Below, piece by piece: positions 24,790-32,670 of a DNA stretch of 38,457 nt. Source of the stretch: Sphingobacterium thalpophilum (GTDB lineage Bacteria; Bacteroidota; Bacteroidia; Chitinophagales; Chitinophagaceae); NCBI GenBank assembly GCA_945871875.1, contig CAMBYC010000012.1, forward strand, positions 1 to 38,457. Direction: 5' to 3'. The number at the start of each line of letters is the position of its first letter. The stretch's first letter is position 1. The notes under the pieces were generated by a model, which was given only the letters and a program-made list of their open reading frames with translations, had not been told where the DNA came from and made no database searches. A program made the position numbers and the translations under genes.

Positions 24790-25121
24790 CGTTAATCGGG
24801 AGCACTTGTAAACCCTATATTTTAAATGCTTTGGAATGGTTTTTTAAGTGTTTTTTTAACCAGATTGCTAATTAGTTGATAACAAAATAATCTTTATGCT
24901 TTTTGATTAAAGTAACGGATTACTTTGGTTACATTTTATTATAATGAAAATATCATACACACACATTCTTATGCATTATTAAAAGACTTAAATAAAAAAT
25001 GTGGGATTGGAATGAACAATAATAATAAGATAAAGACTGGTTAGTACAAGTAATCTTATATGTAGTTGAAATTTTTCTCTATCGTAAAGCTAAATGTTAT
25101 TAGAGCATCTCTAATTTTTGC

Positions 25122-25185
25122 TTTTAAAACACCGGCTCAGCCATGGAATAGTTTTGCCATTCCATGGCTTTGAGTGGTTTTAAAA
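25122..25185. repeat. Long inverted repeat (hairpin)
   Basis: The inner stem AGCCATGGAAT (25139-25149) with ATTCCATGGCT (25159-25169) is 11 bp and perfect around a 9-nt loop. Pairing resumes outside it: TTTTAAAAC near 25122 with GTTTTAAAA ending at 25185, interrupted by a few unpaired bases. It immediately precedes the tandem repeat. There is no T tract, so it is not a classic terminator. Confidence 0.65.
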
Positions 25186-25190
25186 TTTCT

Positions 25191-25370
25191 GTTTTGGATT
25201 GGTTCGGTCTTTACTTTGGATTGGATTGGTTTTGGCTTTCAGTTGGATTGGATTGGTTTTGGTTTTCAGTTGGATTGGATGAGTTGGTTTTTGTTTTGGA
25301 TTGGATTTGGATTTGGTTTTCAGTTGGATTGGATTTGGTTTGGTTTTTTGTTGGATTGGATTTAATTTTC
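25191..25370 (+). repeat. G/T-rich tandem repeat, about 27-bp unit
   Basis: About six degenerate copies of a unit approximated by GTTGGATTGGATTGGTTTT plus TGGTTTTCA follow head to tail. The strand is almost free of C and built from GG doublets spaced by three or four bases, so two-layer G-quadruplexes are conceivable. The unit length is a multiple of three, which keeps a frame open with a repeating VGLDWFWFS-like peptide. Confidence 0.8.
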
Positions 25371-25413
25371 AAAGATCTTCAGCACTTATTGCTGATTACA
25401 CTGCTAAAGTAGT

Positions 25414-25443
25414 ACGCTTTCTTAAAAATTTAAAGCGTTTTTG
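25414..25443 (+). terminator. Terminator-like stem-loop after the tandem repeat
   Basis: ACGCTTT (25414-25420) pairs with AAAGCGT (25432-25438) over 7 bp around an 11-nt AT loop, followed by a short T run. It suggests that transcription passes through the repeat region and stops here. Confidence 0.5.
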
Positions 25444-25671
25444 AATAAATTTTGTCGGTTGATGAAAGATTCAGTACTAATACTCAGTTTCCTCGGAATA
25501 ATTAAGTAAATCATACATGTCAAAAACCAAAAACTATCGTAAAAACACTATAGTAAAGGGTTTCATCAATAATAAGTCTGTTTTTGCGTTTCTCAATTAT
25601 ATACATCTAAGATTTTCATTTTAACAGTTAAAAGATTTATAATAGAATTTTTCTGCTTAAATTTGTTTTAC

Positions 25672-26046
25672 TTGAAATCTATTTTCACCATAGCATTGGC
25701 CTTATTGTACACTATAACAAATATTGGAGTTGTAGTGAATACCCATTATTGTATGGGGAAAGTTGCTGACGTATCGGTTGGAAATCCTAAAAGTGCTGCC
25801 TGTAATAAATGCGGCATGGAAAACAAAGGTTGTTGTCATGATGAACCTCAATTCATTAAACTTTCAGTTGAACAACAAGTTTCTTCCACTGTTATTGCTT
25901 TACCTCAGTTTGTTTTACAAAATCCTATTTCTTTTATATATGCTATTGTAAATTATTACAATCCGAATATTGCTATAAAGTATGTATTAATTAAACCTTT
26001 GATTTCTTCCTCCAGAAATATTCTTTTTTGCATTTTCAGAATTTGA
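25672..26046 (+). CDS. HYC/CC-type small protein next to metal genes
   Basis: This is a small secreted or membrane-anchored protein of about 124 residues. There is no ATG start; I use TTG at 25672 (KSIFTIALALLYTITNIGVV as signal-like segment), with TTG at 25663 as alternative. NTHYCMGK followed by CNKCGMENKGCCHDE matches a Bacteroidota family known by its HYC and CC motifs and commonly found beside heavy-metal efflux genes. Cysteines (HYC, CNKC, GCC) and His suggest metal binding, but no function is proven. The C-terminal third is hydrophobic and lacks a clear Pro-Pro pair. It opens the metal locus, 80 bp before the next gene. Confidence 0.65.
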   Translation: MKSIFTIALALLYTITNIGVVVNTHYCMGKVADVSVGNPKSAACNKCGMENKGCCHDEPQFIKLSVEQQVSSTVIALPQFVLQNPISFIYAIVNYYNPNIAIKYVLIKPLISSSRNILFCIFRI

Positions 26047-26126
26047 TGCGATTGATTTATTTAATGCTCTACTTACATAATTGCTCAATAAATTTTAATT
26101 AAATCATTTCGCTAATTTTTTATATT

Positions 26127-26612
26127 ATGAAATTCAATCATATAATCATTACTTTATTTGCTATTTTATCTTTCTCTTCACTTTCTGCTCAAATAAAAAA
26201 AGATACTGTAAAAGTTTGGGGAAACTGTGGAATGTGTCAAAAAACAATTATTGCTGCTGCTAAATCTGGTGGTGCTACTGATGCAGCTTGGGATACAGAA
26301 ACTAAAATCTTAACTGTTTCTTATGCTTCCTCTAGCAATTTATCTAAAATTGAAAAATCAATTGCTGCTTCCGGTTATGACACCCGAAACTTTTCAGGAT
26401 CTACAGAAGCTTACAATAAATTACACGGTTGCTGCCAATATGATAGAAAAGCAACTTCCACTCAAGTAAAATTGACTTCAGAATGTTGCACAAACGGAAG
26501 CTGTGAAAAATCTTCTAAATGTGCTACTTGTACAAAATGTAAAGACGGTAACTGTTCATCTTGTTGTAAAGATGGAAAATGTTCAGATGGAAAAGATTGC
26601 TGTAAAATGTAA
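26127..26612 (+). CDS. Exported HMA-domain protein with metallothionein-like Cys tail
   Basis: This 161-residue protein has a signal peptide ending near SLSAQ. Residues about 25-90 form a heavy-metal-associated domain with the metal site GNCGMCQKTI in place of the usual GMTCxxC. LHGCCQYDRK follows. The last 46 residues contain 12 cysteines in CC, CxxC and CxxxxC spacings (SECCTNGSCEKSSKCATC, then KDGNCSSCCKDGKC and DCCKM), resembling a small metallothionein. The composite suggests a periplasmic metal chaperone or sponge, probably for Cu(I) or Zn(II). It is followed by a strong terminator, so it is transcribed apart from the next gene. Confidence 0.8.
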   Translation: MKFNHIIITLFAILSFSSLSAQIKKDTVKVWGNCGMCQKTIIAAAKSGGATDAAWDTETKILTVSYASSSNLSKIEKSIAASGYDTRNFSGSTEAYNKLHGCCQYDRKATSTQVKLTSECCTNGSCEKSSKCATCTKCKDGNCSSCCKDGKCSDGKDCCKM

Positions 26613-26640
26613 TTTGTAATTTATTTTAACCTTGATTTGT

Positions 26641-26683
26641 AGTAAGATGAGATTCCTCTAAGAATCTCATCTTACTTTTTTTA
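26641..26683 (+). terminator. Rho-independent terminator
   Basis: AGTAAGATGAGATTC (26641-26655) and GAATCTCATCTTACT (26662-26676) form a perfect 15-bp stem with a 6-nt loop, followed by a T run. It lies 29 bp after the Cys-rich gene. Confidence 0.92.
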
Positions 26684-26703
26684 TTTTTTATTATTCCACT
26701 ACA

Positions 26704-27261
26704 ATGAAAAAATATACCTTTTTTATATTGTTTTTATTCATCACAACTTTGTCTATTGGGCAAATTAAAAGTGCAAAGCTTCAAGCCAGTGGACTCACCT
26801 GTGCAATGTGCGCAAAATCAATCTATAATAATCTCATAGCTTTAGATGCTGTTGAGTCTGTTGATACCGATTTGAATGAATCATCATTTTTATTAAAATT
26901 TAAACCTGCTAAAGAGATTAATCCAGATCTTATTAGAAAGAAAGTTGAAGACGCAGGATTTGCTGTAGCTATGTTGGAACTCAATTTTACTTTTTCAAAT
27001 TTTTCAATACTACCAGATGAACATTTGTTATTAAATGGATCTGCTTATCATTTTTTAAATCCATCTAAGCAAATTTTAAATGGAGAACAAACATTGAGGG
27101 TTATTGATAAACAATTTGAAACCGAAAAAGCACATAAGAAAAATTTAAATCTTTCAAAACTTGCATGTTTTGCTTCAGGCATTGCTTCATCTTTCTGCAT
27201 TGCAGCAGGCATACCCGATGGTTCCAAAATTTTTCATGTGATTTTAATCAATAAAAAATGA
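26704..27261 (+). CDS. Exported HMA-domain protein
   Basis: This 185-residue protein has a signal peptide (MKKYTFFILFLFITTLSIGQ). Residues about 22-92 are a heavy-metal-associated domain with the canonical Cu/Zn site GLTCAMCAKSIYNNL and the usual closing DAGFAVAML. The remaining 95 residues (NFSILPDEHLLLNGSAYHFL onward) have no match I can name. Two more cysteines lie near the C-terminus. It overlaps the next gene by four bases (ATGA), so the two are translationally coupled. It is probably a periplasmic metal carrier or sensor feeding the efflux system. Confidence 0.8.
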   Translation: MKKYTFFILFLFITTLSIGQIKSAKLQASGLTCAMCAKSIYNNLIALDAVESVDTDLNESSFLLKFKPAKEINPDLIRKKVEDAGFAVAMLELNFTFSNFSILPDEHLLLNGSAYHFLNPSKQILNGEQTLRVIDKQFETEKAHKKNLNLSKLACFASGIASSFCIAAGIPDGSKIFHVILINKK

Positions 27262-28094
27262 GAGTAATTCTATTTTTTGCATTATTACTAATTAACATTT
27301 TTGCTTCTTCTCAAGAACTTTATGTTTTTTCAGAACCCGCATCAAACATGCCAGCAAAATCTTTGAGTATTAAATATTCTGGCAAGTTCATGCCCAGTCA
27401 CCATAATGGAAAAATGGGCGTTAGAAATACAGCTGAAATGATGCTTGGAGTTAATAAGTTTTGGATGGTTCACGCAGCCGCAACATTTGCCAATTTATAT
27501 GCTTATCCAGGCCTACATCTCGAATCTGGGAAATTATATGCTAAATATAGATTTTTGTCGATAGATGATATTCATAAACATTTCAGAGCAGCTGCATTTC
27601 TTGAGGCATCAATCAATCGATACACTTCATTTTTTCAAGAATTATCGCTTGATGGGGATCAAAGTGGTGTACAAGGTGGACTAATCGCCACTCAATTGCT
27701 GCATAAACTTGCTCTATCGGGTACTTTATCGGTAATCAAAACCCTTAAAAACGAATCTTGGAAACCTATAAGCAATGCAAATGTTCCTTTTTTAAGCTTT
27801 CAAGCCATTAATTACAGTTTTTCTGCAGGTTTACTAGTTTTTCCATTAAAATATTCATCTTTTAATCAAACCAATTTGAATCTTTATATAGAATTATTGG
27901 GAAGCAAAGCTTTGGATAAGCCTATTCATTTTGTTGATATAGCCCCCGCAGCTCAATTGATTTTCAATGCCAATACAAAATTCAATGCCGGTTATCGATT
28001 TCAAGTTAATGGTAATATGTTGCGAATGGCAAACCAAAGCTACTTTATCAGTCTAGAAAGAACTTTCTTAAATATCATAAAAAATAAAAAGTGA
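27258..28094 (+). CDS. Exported beta-barrel-like protein of the metal locus, unknown function
   Basis: This 278-residue protein has a signal peptide ending near FASSQE. The mature part shows alternating hydrophobic strands with frequent aromatic girdle residues (KSLSIKYSGKFMPSHHNGKM, GKLYAKYRFLS, FQAINYSFSAGLLVFPLKY, KFNAGYRFQVNG), as in outer-membrane barrels. His pairs and Met residues (MPSHHNGKMG) near the N-terminus could bind metal. I believe similar proteins occur next to HMA proteins and CusA/CzcA pumps in Bacteroidota, but I know of no assigned function. It overlaps the HMA gene upstream by four bases. A 12-bp inverted repeat lies between it and the pump gene. Confidence 0.65.
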   Translation: MRVILFFALLLINIFASSQELYVFSEPASNMPAKSLSIKYSGKFMPSHHNGKMGVRNTAEMMLGVNKFWMVHAAATFANLYAYPGLHLESGKLYAKYRFLSIDDIHKHFRAAAFLEASINRYTSFFQELSLDGDQSGVQGGLIATQLLHKLALSGTLSVIKTLKNESWKPISNANVPFLSFQAINYSFSAGLLVFPLKYSSFNQTNLNLYIELLGSKALDKPIHFVDIAPAAQLIFNANTKFNAGYRFQVNGNMLRMANQSYFISLERTFLNIIKNKK

Positions 28095-28215
28095 ACTTTT
28101 TAACTTCAGTTCTTAAAAAATTTTTAAACTTAGTAAGAGATATATTTAAGAAGGATTGTTGTAAATAGTGATTTACGATACATGTTATTGAAATGTAATA
28201 GTAGCAGTTTGGATA

Positions 28216-28245
28216 AAGCAAATAAATAATTCAATTTATTTGCTT
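28216..28245. promoter_or_regulatory. 12-bp perfect inverted repeat upstream of the efflux pump
   Basis: AAGCAAATAAAT (28216-28227) and ATTTATTTGCTT (28234-28245) are perfect inverted repeats around 6 bp, 73 bp before the pump start. No T tract follows on the plus strand, so I favour a regulator site or leader hairpin over a terminator. Confidence 0.45.
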
Positions 28246-28318
28246 CTAAAAATTATGAATTGTGTAATTGGAAACAATTATTTACAAAAGAATTTCCAAT
28301 TTCGTAAATTACAACCCT

Positions 28319-31300
28319 ATGCTCGATTCTATTATCCGGTTTGCTGTTCGCAATAAACTTATCATTGGAATTTTTACATTGGGTTGGATTATATGGGGAG
28401 TAGTTCAGGTTTCTAGACTTCCATTTGATGCACTTCCTGATATTACAAGCAATCAAGTTCAAGTAATTACCATTTCACCTTCCTTGGCTTCCCCAGAGGT
28501 GGAAAGACTTATTACTTTTCCAATTGAGCAAACTTGTTTCAATATTAATGGTATCAAAGAAGTACGATCAATATCTCGATTTGGTTTGTCTGTGGTTACA
28601 TTGGTTTTTAATGATCAAACTGATGTGTATTGGGCAAGGCAACAAGTATCGGAGCGGATGATTAAAGTAAAAGATCAAATTCCTCGTGAAGCTGGATTGC
28701 CTGAATTGGCCCCTGTTACTACTGGTTTAGGAGAAATTTATCAATATATATTAAGGCCAGCAAAGGGATATGAAGGAAAATATTCTTCTGAAGATTTACG
28801 CACAATGCAAGATTGGATTGTGCGTAGGCAATTGGTTGGAACGCCTGGAGTGGCAGATGTAAGTAGCTTCGGAGGAAATTTAAAACAGTATGAAGTTGCA
28901 ATCAAACCCGAACGTTTGAAAGCAATGGGTATTAGTGTGCAAGATATTTTTCAAGCTATTGAACAAAACAACCAAAATTCTGGTGGTGCTTATATTGAAA
29001 AAGGACCATCTATGTTGTTCATCAGAACAGAAGGATTAGCAGGAACTATTGAAGATATTGGTAATATTTGTATAAAAAAAACCGACAACGATATACCAAT
29101 ATTTGTGCATGATGTAGCAACAGTTCAAATTGGTCATGCAATTCGATACGGTGCTATGACTTTCTCAGACAAAGGTGAGGTTGCTGGTGCTGTTGTTTTA
29201 ATGTTAAAAGGTGAAAACGCTTATCGGGTGGTAAAAGTGGTAAAAGAACGCATTGAAAAAATTAGAGCAACTCTACCTGAAGGTGTAATTTTGGATACTT
29301 TTTACGATAGAACTAAAATGGTAGATAGAGCCATTGATACCGTAAAAATGAATTTATTAGAAGGGGCCTTAATCGTTGTTTTTGTGTTGGTTTTCTTCTT
29401 GAGCAATTTTAGAGCAAGTTTGGTGGTAGCGTCTGTAATTCCTCTTTCAATGCTTTTTGCCGTTGGCATGATGAATCTTTTTGGGGTATCGGGGAATTTA
29501 ATGAGTTTAGGTGCTCTAGATTTTGGATTAATAGTAGATGGTGCCGTTATTATTGTTGAAGCACTTATGCATCATTTGTACCACCAGAAGTTGTACAAAG
29601 ACAATATCTCACAAATCGAAATGGATAAAGCCGTTGTTTCCTCATCTTCTAGAATGATGAATGCGGCAGTATTTGGACAAATAATTATTTTAATTGTATA
29701 TCTTCCGATTCTTACCCTTACAGGCATTGAGGGCAAGATGTTTAGGCCAATGGCTCAAACCGTTTCTTTTGCTTTAATTGGTGCATTTATTTTGTCTCTT
29801 ACTTATGTTCCAATGATTACTTCATTGGTTTTAAGTAAAACCATTAAAATTAAAGAAAGTTGGTCCGACAAGATTTTACACAATTTGCAAGATTTTTATG
29901 GACGAATCTTAGCAAAAGTGTTGTATTTCCCCAAAGTTATTGTTGGAATTGCAATTTTATTGTTGTGTTTTAGTATTTGGGTTTCAGCAAGTTTGGGAGG
30001 GGAGTTTATTCCAAAATTGGAGGAAGGTGATTTTGCAGTAGATGCTCGTTTGTTGACTGGAACTTCTCTTACTACTTCAGTAGCCACAGCACTACAATCA
30101 GCTGCAATTTTGAAGCAATTTCCTGAAGTAGAAAAAATTGTTTCTAGGGTAGGATCAAGTGAAATTCCTACTGACCCTATGCCAGTTGAAATGTCTGATA
30201 TCATTATTTCCTTAAAGCCCAAAGAAGAATGGAAAACAGCTTCTACCTATGATGCCCTAGCTGATACAATGAGCAATGCATTAAAAAAAATTACAGGATT
30301 AACTGCAGGATTTCAATACCCTGTACAAATGCGGTTTAATGAATTGATTTCAGGGGCAAGACAAGATGTAGTATGTAAAGTATTTGGTGAAAATTTGGAT
30401 ACTCTTGCAAAATATGCTTCAAAACTAGGAGAGATAATACACGATATTCCTGGAGCTGCTGATCTTTATGTGGAAACACTTACAGGCCAACCTCAAATAG
30501 TGGTTCGATACAATCGTCAATTGTTATCAATGTATCAATTGAATATTAATGATGTAAACCGAGTAATTAGAACTGCTTTTGCAGGCGAAGCAACAGGTGC
30601 TGTTTATGAAAACGAACGTAAATTTGATATTGTAGTTCGATTGGCAGATCAATCTAGAAAAGACATCAACGATGTTAAACAATTGCAATTGACTACACCT
30701 AATGGACTACAACTTCCATTAGACCAAGTTGCTCAAGTTGCCGTTGAAGAAGGGCCTAGTCAAATCCAGCGAGAAGATGCCCAAAGAAGGATTATTGTTG
30801 GTTTTAATACAAGAGGAAGGGATGTAGAAACTATTGTTGCAGAATTGCAAAAGAAAGTGAATCGTTCAATTAAATTACCACCAGGTTATTATATTTATTA
30901 TGGTGGTCAATTTGAAAATTTAGTAGAAGCAAAACAAAGGTTGAGTATAGCATTACCTATTGCCTTAGCATTGATTTTCTTAATGTTGTATTTTGCATTT
31001 GGATCCCTAACTTATGGGTTAATTATTTTTTCAGCGATACCGTTATCTGCCATTGGTGGAATTTTATCCCTTTGGTTTAGAGCAATGCCTTTTAGTATTT
31101 CAGCAGGAGTGGGGTTTATTGCATTGTTTGGTGTTGCAGTTTTAAACGGAATTGTATTAATCACAGAGTTTAATCGATTGAAAAAAGAAGGTATTGAAGA
31201 TATGAAAACAATAATTCTTGAAGGTGCAAGATTGCGTTTGCGTCCTGTTTTGATGACAGCAGCAGTAGCTTCTCTAGGATTTTTACCAATGGCTTTGTCA

Positions 31301-32668
31301 CAAGGAGCAGGGGCAGAAGTTCAAAGGCCTTTGGCAACCGTGGTTATCGGTGGGTTAATTACCGCAACATTACTTACACTTCTAGTTTTACCTGTTCTTT
31401 ATTATTGGGTTGAGAATCGTAAACCTAGAATTCCAAAAGTATTGCCTTTTATAGTTTTTATGACGTTTTTTTCTCTAACATCTTTTGCACAACCCCAAGG
31501 TCAAAAACTATCTTTGGATTCAATGATTTCCATTGGACTAAAGCACAACCTTAGTTTACAATCTGCAAAAAAATCAACTGAATATTGGAAAGTTTTAAAA
31601 CAATCCAAATATACTTTACCTAAAACCCAGTTCGGATTCGAATATGGCAACATTAATAGTTTTAATAATGATACTAGATTTTATTTAAATCAAGATATAA
31701 TATTGCCTGCAATTTACAACAGACAGATAGCTCTCTATGATGCACAAGGTCAGGCAAGTGAATCCTTGGTTGTCTTGAATGCTTTAGATTTAAAAAAGGC
31801 AATACGCAACAACTATTATTCAATGGAAAATGCCTTACTTCATTGGACATTATCTGTAAAAATGGATAGCATTTACAAAAAGTTTGCAGAAGTTGCAGAA
31901 CTGAGGTACAAAACAGGGGATATTTCATTGGTTGAAAAAACTGCTGCAATTAGCCAACATGCACAATTCAGCTTACAACAAGATCAATATATTTATGAAC
32001 TAGGTATGTATCAATCTCAAAATAAATTATTGTTGGGTACAAATGATGTTTTGATTCCTATAATTAATGAAATAAAATTCTCTTCTGAACAGTCATTAGT
32101 TACAAATAAAGTTCTTCATCCACAAACCGTATATTGGGAAAAGCAACAATTGGTTTATAAGGCGATGTCTAATGTTGAGAAAGCTGCTCTTTTGCCAGAT
32201 TTCACTGTTGGATACAACAATCTTTCAATTATTGGATGGCAAACTCCAGATGGAATAAAGCAAAACTTTTACAACAGCGGCAACCGATTTCATACTTATC
32301 ATATTGGAATTGGTATTCCATTATGGAGAAATGCAATAAAGCAAAAGATTAAATCAGAAAATATAAACGAACAAATTGCGGCGATTAACAGTCTTCAAGC
32401 AAGCGAAACAATTAGCAAAGCGTTTGAAAGTAAAATGTTTCAATACAAAAAAAATCTTCTTGCAGTACAATATTATCAAAAAGATGGGTTGAATCAATCA
32501 AATTTAATTGAATCGCAAGCGTTAGCGGGGTATAAAGCAGGAAATATGAGTTATTCAGAATTTGTGGCTTTAATGGCTCAGGCTTTACAAATCCAGCATA
32601 ATTATTTGGAGGCAAAACATCAACTTAATCTTGTAGAGGTAGAACTAGAATATTTAAAAGGAAATTAA
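28319..32668 (+). CDS. CusA/CzcA-family heavy-metal RND efflux pump fused to a TolC-like outer-membrane factor
   Basis: This 1449-residue fusion protein starts at ATG 28319, giving MLDSIIRFAVRNKLIIGIFT as in CusA/CzcA; an ATG 17 codons upstream is less likely. Residues 1 to about 1030 are a complete HME-RND pump with PF-type DALPDITSNQVQV, two periplasmic halves and 12 membrane segments. Proton-relay acids Asp401, Asp407 and Glu414 lie in LDFGLIVDGAVIIVE, matching CzcA Asp402, Asp408 and Glu415 as I recall them. Residues about 1058-1449 are a TolC/CusC-type coiled-coil domain (KLSLDSMISIGLKHNLSLQS, then YKAGNMSYSEFVALMAQAL). Between them is a signal-peptide-like stretch ending SLTSFA-QPQ (after Ala1057). 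The CusB-like gene follows after 2 bp. Metal-site residues look CzcA-like rather than CusA-like, suggesting divalent ions. Confidence 0.92.
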   Translation: MLDSIIRFAVRNKLIIGIFTLGWIIWGVVQVSRLPFDALPDITSNQVQVITISPSLASPEVERLITFPIEQTCFNINGIKEVRSISRFGLSVVTLVFNDQTDVYWARQQVSERMIKVKDQIPREAGLPELAPVTTGLGEIYQYILRPAKGYEGKYSSEDLRTMQDWIVRRQLVGTPGVADVSSFGGNLKQYEVAIKPERLKAMGISVQDIFQAIEQNNQNSGGAYIEKGPSMLFIRTEGLAGTIEDIGNICIKKTDNDIPIFVHDVATVQIGHAIRYGAMTFSDKGEVAGAVVLMLKGENAYRVVKVVKERIEKIRATLPEGVILDTFYDRTKMVDRAIDTVKMNLLEGALIVVFVLVFFLSNFRASLVVASVIPLSMLFAVGMMNLFGVSGNLMSLGALDFGLIVDGAVIIVEALMHHLYHQKLYKDNISQIEMDKAVVSSSSRMMNAAVFGQIIILIVYLPILTLTGIEGKMFRPMAQTVSFALIGAFILSLTYVPMITSLVLSKTIKIKESWSDKILHNLQDFYGRILAKVLYFPKVIVGIAILLLCFSIWVSASLGGEFIPKLEEGDFAVDARLLTGTSLTTSVATALQSAAILKQFPEVEKIVSRVGSSEIPTDPMPVEMSDIIISLKPKEEWKTASTYDALADTMSNALKKITGLTAGFQYPVQMRFNELISGARQDVVCKVFGENLDTLAKYASKLGEIIHDIPGAADLYVETLTGQPQIVVRYNRQLLSMYQLNINDVNRVIRTAFAGEATGAVYENERKFDIVVRLADQSRKDINDVKQLQLTTPNGLQLPLDQVAQVAVEEGPSQIQREDAQRRIIVGFNTRGRDVETIVAELQKKVNRSIKLPPGYYIYYGGQFENLVEAKQRLSIALPIALALIFLMLYFAFGSLTYGLIIFSAIPLSAIGGILSLWFRAMPFSISAGVGFIALFGVAVLNGIVLITEFNRLKKEGIEDMKTIILEGARLRLRPVLMTAAVASLGFLPMALSQGAGAEVQRPLATVVIGGLITATLLTLLVLPVLYYWVENRKPRIPKVLPFIVFMTFFSLTSFAQPQGQKLSLDSMISIGLKHNLSLQSAKKSTEYWKVLKQSKYTLPKTQFGFEYGNINSFNNDTRFYLNQDIILPAIYNRQIALYDAQGQASESLVVLNALDLKKAIRNNYYSMENALLHWTLSVKMDSIYKKFAEVAELRYKTGDISLVEKTAAISQHAQFSLQQDQYIYELGMYQSQNKLLLGTNDVLIPIINEIKFSSEQSLVTNKVLHPQTVYWEKQQLVYKAMSNVEKAALLPDFTVGYNNLSIIGWQTPDGIKQNFYNSGNRFHTYHIGIGIPLWRNAIKQKIKSENINEQIAAINSLQASETISKAFESKMFQYKKNLLAVQYYQKDGLNQSNLIESQALAGYKAGNMSYSEFVALMAQALQIQHNYLEAKHQLNLVEVELEYLKGN

Positions 32669-32670
32669 TT

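Larger units (their letters stand above)
24790..25662. other. Gene-poor region with hairpin and G/T-rich tandem repeat
   Basis: This is an 873-base stretch without a gene I can support. It holds a long imperfect hairpin (25122-25185), a G/T-rich tandem repeat (25191-25370) and a terminator-like stem-loop (25414-25443). An 82-codon frame, 25164-25412, spans the repeat and is discussed in the findings. The flanks are plain AT-rich DNA. Confidence 0.5.

Noticed and set aside
25174-25365. Second open frame across the G/T-rich repeat
   Set aside because: The strand lacks the A residues needed for stop codons, so open frames arise automatically. It cannot be real together with the 82-codon frame.
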